A stretch of DNA of 6,125 bases from assembly GCA_016287975.1 (NCBI GenBank), contig JAEEXV010000142.1, positions 1 through 6,125 on the forward strand, written 5' to 3'. Both the position numbers and the translations under genes were made by a program. The DNA is from Lentisphaeria bacterium (GTDB lineage: Bacteria; Verrucomicrobiota; Lentisphaeria; Oligosphaerales; Oligosphaeraceae). The notes beneath the pieces were generated by a model. That model searched no databases and was not told the DNA's origin. It saw nothing but the letters and a program-made list of their open reading frames with translations. Positions 1 to 4,893 of this stretch are shown here, piece by piece (position 1 is the stretch's first letter; every line of letters begins with the position of its first letter).

Positions 1-921
1 CTGCGCCCGCGCCTCCACGCCTCCCGCGCGCGCAGCTGCGAGTTCGCCCTCGGCAACCTCTTCCTCTGGGGACCCGCCTTCCATATCCGCTGGCAGGAGG
101 CCGCCGGGCACCTCTATCTCGAAATGATGGACGAGGAGGAGAAGACCGAGGCCATCATGTTCGTCCCCGAAACCGACCGCCCCGATCCCTCCCCGGAATG
201 CCTGCGCGAGGTCTCCCGCCTCGTCCAGCGGCACGGCAACTCCGGCGTCTTCCAGCACGTCAGCCGGGAATACCTCGACGCGCACCCCGATCTCGCCGGG
301 CATTTCCGCGTCGAGGCCATGCCCGACGCCTTCGCCGAATACATCCACGCCATCCACGCCCTCGCCGACCTCCAGGGCGAAAAGTTCTCCAAGAAGCGCA
401 ACCTCGTCAAGCAGTTCTTCACGCTCTATCCAGACGCCTCCACCCGCCCCCTCGCCGACGCCGACCTCCCCGCATGCCTCGACCTCGCCCGGCGCTGGCG
501 CCTCGCCCACGACAATCCCGCCTCCGTCTATCTGCTTCAGGAGGAATGCGCCCTCCAACGCCTCGCCGCCGTCCCACTGAACCACCTCGGCATGGTCGGT
601 TATGGCGCCTTCGCCCAAGGCCGACTCGTCGCCTTCGAGTTCTGCAGCCCCATCGCAGGCGACCTCTGGGACGAGCATTTCGAAAAGGCCGACTTCGCCT
701 ACAAAGGGGCCGCCCAGGCCGTCAACCGCGACTGCGCGCGTCATCTCCGCGACCGCCACCGCGCCGCCTGGCTGAACCGCGAGCAGGACCTCGGCTCGCC
801 CGGCCTCCGCCAGGCGAAACTCTCCTATCACCCCGACCTCCTCCTCCAGGAGCATCTGCTCATCCCGCGCGGCGTCTCCATAAATGAGTCGCGGGAAAAC
901 TTGACTGTCCCTTCAAAATGA
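1..921 (+). CDS. DUF2156 (phosphatidylglycerol lysyltransferase C-terminal-like) protein, 5' end outside window
   Basis: The frame is open from base 1, giving 306 residues plus stop; the start lies left of the window, probably within a few tens of codons because the family's N-terminal motif is already present. Visible motifs are the CEFALGNLFLW segment (residues 13-23 of the partial protein), a Lys-rich block EKFSKKRNLVKQF, then EKADFAYKGAAQAVN, and near the C-terminus WLNREQDLGSPGLRQAKLSYHP. These match DUF2156/LPG_synthase_C, the GNAT-like domain that in MprF transfers aminoacyl groups from tRNA to phosphatidylglycerol. Stand-alone members have no firmly known substrate and show no membrane segments here, so a cytosolic acyl- or aminoacyl-transferase-like role is only inferred. 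The native family ending should fall at Gly291. Here a 15-residue tail, VSINESRENLTVPSK, follows and its stop overlaps the next gene. The last 160 bases before the tail recur at 2269-2428. Sampled base composition is about 70% GC (line 781-840). Confidence 0.88.
   Translation: MRPRLHASRARSCEFALGNLFLWGPAFHIRWQEAAGHLYLEMMDEEEKTEAIMFVPETDRPDPSPECLREVSRLVQRHGNSGVFQHVSREYLDAHPDLAGHFRVEAMPDAFAEYIHAIHALADLQGEKFSKKRNLVKQFFTLYPDASTRPLADADLPACLDLARRWRLAHDNPASVYLLQEECALQRLAAVPLNHLGMVGYGAFAQGRLVAFEFCSPIAGDLWDEHFEKADFAYKGAAQAVNRDCARHLRDRHRAAWLNREQDLGSPGLRQAKLSYHPDLLLQEHLLIPRGVSINESRENLTVPSK
714..873 (+). repeat. Copy A of the duplicated DUF2156 3' end (replacement C-terminus)
   Basis: These 160 bases, the last coding bases before the extra tail, align without gaps to 2269-2428 with 144 identities by eye. 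Identity starts abruptly at base 714 and stops exactly at the Gly codon preceding the native stop. Thirteen codons differ, nine of them synonymously; the protein changes are H/F, H/R, R/G and L/M. The first 27 bases are identical in both copies. Copy A is fused in frame to the gene body and so provides the working C-terminus. Confidence 0.93.
918..921 (+). promoter_or_regulatory. ATGA stop/start overlap coupling the DUF2156 and AlbA_2 genes
   Basis: The AlbA_2 start codon ATG (918-920) overlaps the TGA (919-921) that ends the DUF2156 tail. No Shine-Dalgarno-like run lies 5-12 bases upstream (the preceding bases are tgtcccttcaaa), so initiation probably depends on ribosomes terminating on the upstream gene. 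A second in-frame ATG at 927-929 also lacks a ribosome site. Confidence 0.65.
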
Positions 922-2255
922 AACCCATGCTATTGGAAAACCGTGAAACTGAAACCTTGGAATATAAGAAATCCACAGGGGAATTGAAGGATGCCATGAT
1001 TTCCTTGGCCTCCATGCTGAATAAGCACCAAAGAGGAGAACTTTATTTTGGAGTGAAAAATGATGGCACAGTCATTGGACAGACCATCGGAGAGGCAACA
1101 TTGCGCGATGTTTCTCGAACCATCGCAGAAGCCATTCGCCCTCAGATAACTCCAGAAGTGACAATGGAACTGCACGATGAACGAAATGTCGTTGTTGTCC
1201 GCGTTCAGGGAATCCAACGTCCCTATTCCGCATACGGACGCTGCTACATCCGCTCTGCAGACGAGGACCGCGAAATGTCCCCCACACAACTGCAGGAATT
1301 CATGACTTCAACCGCCCAAGTGGACAGGCTCGCGGAAATCCCCTCGCCAAACCAAGACCTTACGTTCCAGCAACTCAAACTCATCTATGCATCTAATGGA
1401 ATGACTTTGCAAGAAGATACTTTCGAGCAAAATCTAGGTTTGCGCAATGCCTTCGGCCAATATAACCTGATGGCTTTTCTACTGGCAGATCATAATGACA
1501 TCTCCATCAAACTCGCTATTTTTGCCGGCAAGGACAAAAGTGACCTCATCGTCCGCAATGAGTATGGCTCACAATGTCTGATTCTATCCTTGGAACAGGC
1601 TATGCGCAATGCCGAAGCGCTAAATGACATCCGGGTTGACACATCTTCTATGCAGCGAAAGGAATATAGCCGGTTTGACTTCCCATGTTTCCGCGAAGCT
1701 TGGCTAAACGCATGTCTCCACAACCGATGGGACAAACTTGTGCCTCCGGCCATCTATGTCTTCTCTGATCGCCTTGAGATCATCTCTACTGGAGGACTTC
1801 CTCCTGATTTCACCCCAGAAGAGTTTTTCCGTGGAGTAAGCCGACCAGTCAACCCTTGCCTACAAAAAGTCTTTGGTCAACTTGGGTTCATTGAACAAAC
1901 TGGTCATGGCATCCCGCTCATTGTTCAGCATTATGGCACCCAAGCATTCGACCTGATGCAGAATTTTCTGAATGTTATCCTCCCATTCCAATGGGACAAT
2001 AACACTGACAATAACACTGACAATAACACTGACAATACGCACCTTAACATTCTTGTAAATAGTCCAATACAATTTAAAATACAATCGATTTTGTCAGTCA
2101 ATCCAACAATCACCATAGCGGTTATGGCGCAGCAATTGGGGATATCCGCCAGTGCAGTCAAATACCATTTGGGGAAACTGGAGAAGTCCGGTGCCATCAA
2201 GCGTTCGGGAAGTAGACGAAAAGGGAAATGGACGATCAAGCAAAAGACGCAATGA
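918..2255 (+). CDS. AlbA_2 (Schlafen-type) / HATPase_c_4 / winged-helix protein
   Basis: The 445-residue protein appears complete and of usual length for its family. Residues about 8-128 look like the AlbA_2 (Schlafen) domain, with TLEYKKS (13-19), GELYFGVKNDGTVIG (40-54) and CYIRSADEDREMSP near its end. Residues about 250-345 match the GHKL-type HATPase_c_4 domain: REAWLNACLHNRW (259-271), STGGLPPDF (290-298), NPCLQKVFGQLGFIEQTGHGI (312-332). An NNTD repeat linker spans 360-373. A winged helix-turn-helix follows (about 395-440: LGISASAVKYHLGKLEKSGAIKR). Family members are annotated as ATP-binding proteins or putative transcriptional regulators; Schlafen-fold domains in other proteins can bind or cut RNA, but that activity is not shown here. 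Base composition and codon use are clearly AT-richer than the neighbours, indicating transfer. It starts by ATGA overlap with the DUF2156 gene and sits between two copies of that gene's 3' end, as the only cargo of the insertion. Confidence 0.9.
   Translation: MKPMLLENRETETLEYKKSTGELKDAMISLASMLNKHQRGELYFGVKNDGTVIGQTIGEATLRDVSRTIAEAIRPQITPEVTMELHDERNVVVVRVQGIQRPYSAYGRCYIRSADEDREMSPTQLQEFMTSTAQVDRLAEIPSPNQDLTFQQLKLIYASNGMTLQEDTFEQNLGLRNAFGQYNLMAFLLADHNDISIKLAIFAGKDKSDLIVRNEYGSQCLILSLEQAMRNAEALNDIRVDTSSMQRKEYSRFDFPCFREAWLNACLHNRWDKLVPPAIYVFSDRLEIISTGGLPPDFTPEEFFRGVSRPVNPCLQKVFGQLGFIEQTGHGIPLIVQHYGTQAFDLMQNFLNVILPFQWDNNTDNNTDNNTDNTHLNILVNSPIQFKIQSILSVNPTITIAVMAQQLGISASAVKYHLGKLEKSGAIKRSGSRRKGKWTIKQKTQ
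1995..2036 (+). repeat. In-frame 12-bp tandem repeat encoding (NNTD)n linker
   Basis: The unit gacaataacact occurs three times in succession plus a half copy (gacaat), with no mismatches. It encodes D-NNTD-NNTD-NNTD-N between the ATPase domain and the winged helix. Unit length is a multiple of three, so copy-number changes would lengthen or shorten the linker without breaking the frame. Short Asn/Asp/Thr repeats at this point are, from memory, common in AlbA_2/HATPase_c_4 proteins. Confidence 0.95.
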
Positions 2256-2268
2256 TGCCGTCTAATGT

Positions 2269-2428
2269 CCAGGCCGTCAACCGCGACTGCGCGCGCTTCC
2301 TGCGCGACCGCCGCGGCGCCGCGTGGCTCAACCGCGAGCAGGACATGGGCTCGCCTGGCCTGCGCCAGGCGAAGCTCTCCTACCACCCCGACCTCCTCCT
2401 CCAGGAGCATCTGCTCATTCCGCGCGGC
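2269..2428 (+). repeat. Copy B of the 160-bp duplicated DUF2156 3' end
   Basis: This is the direct-repeat partner of 714-873, offset by 1555 bases, with 16 mismatches and no gaps. Homology begins sharply: the bases just before it (tctaatgt) do not match those before copy A (ggccgc). The longest identical blocks are 27 bases at the left edge (2269-2295) and 35 bases near the right end. Confidence 0.93.
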
Positions 2429-2431
2429 TAG
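2428..2431. other. Shared palindromic CTAG: stop codons of two convergent genes
   Basis: On the plus strand TAG (2429-2431) ends the orphan DUF2156 fragment; on the minus strand TAG (2430-2428) ends the esterase gene. The two reading frames overlap by four bases with no intergenic terminator. Such a tight junction is most simply the ancestral gene boundary, which makes copy B the resident end and the upstream copy the newcomer. Confidence 0.85.
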
Positions 2432-3228
2432 CTGGTCATCTGCTTGTACATCGCGTAGTATCGGCGCCCCAGTTCGTGGGCGGAGGCGGTGTCGAAGTGC
2501 AGGGAATCGCCGCGGTGCATCAAGTCCTTCGCGGGGACGATGGCCGTGCCCCGCACTTCGGACACCACTTCGTACATCAGGCGGTCGATATGGTCGGCGG
2601 CGCTCTTCTCGATGAGCGTATAGAACGACGCCAGTTCCCCCAGGATGAACGGCACCGCCTCGCCCAGCCCCAGATCCCTGCGGAAGCAGGCGATGGTGTT
2701 CTTGAGCTGCGCCTTGAAGTCTGGCGTCGGCCCGCCAGTGTCGCCTTCGCCCTGGTGCCAGAGCACGGCGACGATCTCGCCGCGCTTCTGCGCCTCCCTC
2801 GCCATGGCAATTGCGTCGTCGTAGGGATGGTTCGCGGGGTCGTGGGGATCCACGCCGCCTGGCTGCCATGCGGAGATCGGCGTCCCGCCGACCGCCGTCG
2901 GAACCAGCCCGACCTCGCATCCAGGATTGTCCTCCAGCAGCAGCCGCCCGAAGGTGCGCCCCGGCCCGACGCCGACCGTGACCTCGCCTTCCCCTGGCAG
3001 CACGATGTCGTACGGGGACGCGCCCAGCACCTTCTCGCCGATGGAACCGTCCGCATTCCGCTTGAAGGTCCCGACAAAGTTCCTGTCCTTGTGGACATTC
3101 TCGACGGCGGGCCGCCACTTCAGATCCTTTCCGAGCATCATCAGCCCGGGAATCTCGGTCAGGTCGTCAGGCCCCGCGATGCCGCGTCCCGCCATGTTCG
3201 ACTGTCCCGCCAAAAGCACCAGTTTCAT
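2428..3228 (-). CDS. SASA-family (sialate O-acetylesterase-like) carbohydrate esterase
   Basis: The 266-residue protein fits a single-domain SASA/SGNH-type esterase (PF03629), which removes O-acetyl groups from sugars by a Ser-His-Asp mechanism. The nucleophile motif GQSNMAGRG sits at the N-terminus with Ser10. VGPGRTFGRLL (87-97) and TAVGGTPISAW (111-121) follow, then the diagnostic WHQGEGDT (157-164), and DSLHFD (241-246), where Asp241 and His244 are the likely remaining catalytic residues. The motif begins directly after the start Met, with no signal peptide, so a cytoplasmic location is likely, unlike many secreted family members. The start is supported by AAGGAG eight bases upstream. It is the last gene of a three-gene operon, 12 bases after the GH36-like gene, and its stop overlaps the displaced DUF2156 end. 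The exact substrate (sialic acid, acetylated xylan or another sugar) cannot be told. Confidence 0.9.
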   Translation of the reverse strand: MKLVLLAGQSNMAGRGIAGPDDLTEIPGLMMLGKDLKWRPAVENVHKDRNFVGTFKRNADGSIGEKVLGASPYDIVLPGEGEVTVGVGPGRTFGRLLLEDNPGCEVGLVPTAVGGTPISAWQPGGVDPHDPANHPYDDAIAMAREAQKRGEIVAVLWHQGEGDTGGPTPDFKAQLKNTIACFRRDLGLGEAVPFILGELASFYTLIEKSAADHIDRLMYEVVSEVRGTAIVPAKDLMHRGDSLHFDTASAHELGRRYYAMYKQMTS

Positions 3229-3236
3229 CTTCGCTT

Positions 3237-3242
3237 CTCCTT
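3237..3242 (-). promoter_or_regulatory. Shine-Dalgarno site of the esterase gene
   Basis: AAGGAG on the minus strand lies eight bases before the ATG at 3228 and overlaps the TAA stop (3243-3241) of the preceding glycosidase gene. This fixes the start and supports co-translation within one transcript. Confidence 0.8.
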
Positions 3243-4872
3243 ATTCCAACCAACCCATCCCGCCTTCGGGGATGCTTTCCGTCGCGGACACGCCGTCCGC
3301 GTCAAACGCCCTGCCCTGGAACGGAACCGCCTCGGGCGCGAGATTCAGGACGATGTTCCGCTTGCCCTCGGCCCGCCGCGGGGCCCCCGTCACCAGGAAG
3401 GTGATTTGCTCGGCGTCGGATTCGACCACGACCGAGGCCAGGAAGCCGCAGCGGTAGCGGATGGTCCAGTGGCCCTTGCGGAAGGTTTCCAGATGCTCGC
3501 GGTAGAAGGCGATGAACCGCCTGAGGATCGCGGCATGGCGCGGCGCGAGGCACGTCAGGTCGAGCGAGATCATCGGCACCCCCGCCAGCGCCGCCATCAG
3601 GTGCCGCGCGACATTGACGCCGCTCTCCTCTGGATGGAACCAGACGGGATCCGCGTGCACAGGCACACCGTCGCCCAGCATCGCGCGCACCAGCGCGCAC
3701 CGATGGAAGTTCGCCATGAAGTCAAACGGGACGTCGTTCGCGCGGAAGTTCGTCGCGAACTCCAGCATGGCGGGCGTGGCGTAGAACTGCCGGAACTCGA
3801 TGAGCGCCTCAGGGCGGATGTCCCGCACGCCCGCCACAAGCTGCTTCACGTAGTCGTAGGCCGCCAGCCCATGCGGGGCATCGACATTGGCCCGCACGAA
3901 ATCAATGAAGTCGACCTTGACGCCGTCGAAGCCGTATTTGCGGAAGGTCTCCAGGAAACGCGACAGGGTGTATTCCCGCATCTCCAGGTCGGCGGGGTCG
4001 TAGGCGGCGCTGCCGTCGTCGCACTCGTAGACGATCGAGCCGCGCCGCTTGAGTTCCTGGAACTTCTCGTGGCGCTGTCCGATGAGATAGGGCGCGAACC
4101 AGATGAGGTAGTTCATGCCCAGCGCCTGCACGCGCTTCACATGCTCCGCGAAACCAGGCAGTTTCCTCTCGGAGACGCGCCACGTGCCGATTTCGGAGAA
4201 CCACTCGGGGCAGGTCGCGGGCGTCAGGCGCTTGACGGTGTCGTAGCTCCATCCGTCGTCGAGGATGAAGGTCCCGAAGCCGTATTCCCTGGCCAGCGCG
4301 GCGTTCCGCTCCAGGAAGTCGATGGTGTAGGCCGCGTGCGCCGCATACCAGGTGCAGTAGACGGGTTCCCACGCCGCCGCGGGAAAGGCAGGCGTAGCAG
4401 GGACCACGCATTCGCGGTAGGCGGTGACGACCTCGGGGAACGGCCGCTCGTCAAAGCACGCGAGGAAACGGAACGGCGCCGTCGCAGGGGAGACGGCGAC
4501 AGTCCACGTCATCTCCATGCAGTGCCCCGCCTGGCTCATCGCCGAGGTGAAGCGCGCGTCCCCCTTCAGGCAGGTCAGCCCGAAGGCGCCGCGGTTGACG
4601 CCCGCGAGGTTGTACCACACCACGAACGGCATGTAGCGGTTCGCGGCGCTGGTGAAGTCCAGCCCCCAGGGCAACTGCATCGCGGGATAGTGCAGGTCAG
4701 GAGTCCAGTAGCCATGCACGTCGAGGATCGGCAGCGCGAACTTCAGCGTGATCCGATCGCCCGCCGCCGCGAGGAGTTCCTGCCCCACTGGCACCGCCGC
4801 AAAGCCCGCGCTCCGCGTCACTGGCGACTCCGCCAGCAGGACGCCCTTCGAGGAATAAATCTGGATGTCCAT
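3241..4872 (-). CDS. GH36-like glycoside hydrolase (alpha-galactosidase/melibiase clan)
   Basis: The protein is 543 residues from the ATG at 4872. That start is chosen because GGGGAG lies six bases upstream; an in-frame ATG at 4890 would add six residues but lacks a ribosome site. An N-terminal beta-rich part (about 1-165) precedes a TIM barrel. Barrel motifs are WYAAHAAYTIDF (175-186), FILDDGWSYD (202-211), YLIWFAPYLIGQRHEKF (255-271), DGVKVDFIDF (316-325) with Asp321 as the expected nucleophile of the KxD motif, EFRQFYATPAM (359-369) and FRANDVPFDFMANF (376-389) with Asp380 as the likely acid/base. VPVHADPVWFHPEES (403-417) resembles the VHSD-type segment seen in some melibiase relatives. 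The CSGGG segment of classical GH36 enzymes is absent, so this is a divergent subgroup; galactose, N-acetylgalactosamine or another sugar are all possible. No signal peptide is seen, so an intracellular enzyme is likely. It is the middle gene of the operon. Confidence 0.85.
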   Translation of the reverse strand: MDIQIYSSKGVLLAESPVTRSAGFAAVPVGQELLAAAGDRITLKFALPILDVHGYWTPDLHYPAMQLPWGLDFTSAANRYMPFVVWYNLAGVNRGAFGLTCLKGDARFTSAMSQAGHCMEMTWTVAVSPATAPFRFLACFDERPFPEVVTAYRECVVPATPAFPAAAWEPVYCTWYAAHAAYTIDFLERNAALAREYGFGTFILDDGWSYDTVKRLTPATCPEWFSEIGTWRVSERKLPGFAEHVKRVQALGMNYLIWFAPYLIGQRHEKFQELKRRGSIVYECDDGSAAYDPADLEMREYTLSRFLETFRKYGFDGVKVDFIDFVRANVDAPHGLAAYDYVKQLVAGVRDIRPEALIEFRQFYATPAMLEFATNFRANDVPFDFMANFHRCALVRAMLGDGVPVHADPVWFHPEESGVNVARHLMAALAGVPMISLDLTCLAPRHAAILRRFIAFYREHLETFRKGHWTIRYRCGFLASVVVESDAEQITFLVTGAPRRAEGKRNIVLNLAPEAVPFQGRAFDADGVSATESIPEGGMGWLE

Positions 4873-4878
4873 TGTTCT

Positions 4879-4884
4879 CTCCCC
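4879..4884 (-). promoter_or_regulatory. Shine-Dalgarno site of the GH36-like gene
   Basis: GGGGAG on the minus strand is six bases upstream of the ATG at 4872 and lies within the six-codon extension that would result from starting at 4890. It decides the start in favour of 4872. Confidence 0.7.
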
Positions 4885-4893
4885 GTTCATTTG

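Larger units (their letters stand above)
714..2268 (+). mobile_element. Putative C-terminus-replacing cassette: donor DUF2156 3' end plus AlbA_2 gene
   Basis: The segment from the start of copy A to the base before copy B is 1555 bp. It holds a replacement 3' end for the host gene, a short tail and a single AlbA_2 gene, leaving only 13 bases after that gene's stop. The inserted gene is AT-richer than its surroundings (line 1381-1440 has 21 G/C of 60, against 42 of 60 in line 781-840). I find no terminal inverted repeats, short target-site duplication, integrase or transposase. Integration by homologous recombination, or by cleavage at the copy junction, fits better than transposition. The left limit is uncertain: donor DNA could extend further into the gene body, because recombination within a homologous gene leaves no visible scar. 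Mobility is inferred from architecture only. Confidence 0.6.
2269..2431 (+). pseudogene. Orphan 3' end of the DUF2156 gene (displaced resident C-terminus, copy B)
   Basis: From base 2269 the frame reads QAVNRDCARF and continues through WLNREQDMGSPGLRQAKLSYHP to a final Gly and TAG stop (2429-2431). It matches residues 239-291 of the upstream DUF2156 protein with four substitutions, but has no N-terminal domain, so it cannot be a working enzyme. The frame is intact with no stops or indels, and most differences from copy A are synonymous. An in-frame ATGATG at 2252-2257 overlaps the TGA of the AlbA_2 gene, so a 59-residue peptide could in principle be made by coupling, though no Shine-Dalgarno site is seen. 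Its stop codon shares CTAG with the convergent esterase gene, which indicates this is the original end of the gene. Confidence 0.88.

Noticed and set aside
198..887. Long Arg/Pro-rich plus-strand frame within the DUF2156 gene
   Set aside because: It is an alternative frame of the DUF2156 gene with low-complexity Arg/Pro composition and no family motif.
901..936. TTGACT at 901-906 as a -35 box with TATTGG at 931-936 as -10
   Set aside because: Spacing is 24 bases and the -10 lies after the AlbA_2 start codon, so it cannot serve that start well.
1995..2036. CRISPR-like array
   Set aside because: Units are 12 bp with no spacers and encode a protein linker.
874..2268. Transposon with terminal inverted repeats or short target duplication
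   Set aside because: The two ends share no inverted repeat; the only resemblance (gtct...aatg near both ends) is too short, and the 160-bp diverged repeat is not a normal target duplication.
2351..2372. Perfect 8-bp hairpin TCGCCTGG / CCAGGCGA in copy B as a recombination or terminator signal
   Set aside because: It lies in conserved coding sequence, copy A has the same element with one mismatch, and no T-run follows; codon constraint explains it.
714..2428. Intron or intein in the DUF2156 gene
   Set aside because: The C-terminus is repeated on both sides, the upstream copy is already in frame, and there are no intein motifs or room for ribozyme structure outside the AlbA_2 gene.
1931..3118. 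395-residue open frame on the minus strand
   Set aside because: It is Arg/Ala-rich, lacks recognisable motifs, and runs across the 3' part of the AlbA_2 gene, the orphan and the esterase in the wrong frame; it is a GC-bias shadow.
4873..4890. Start of the GH36-like gene at the ATG at 4890
   Set aside because: There is no ribosome site before it, while GGGGAG inside this stretch is well placed for the ATG at 4872.
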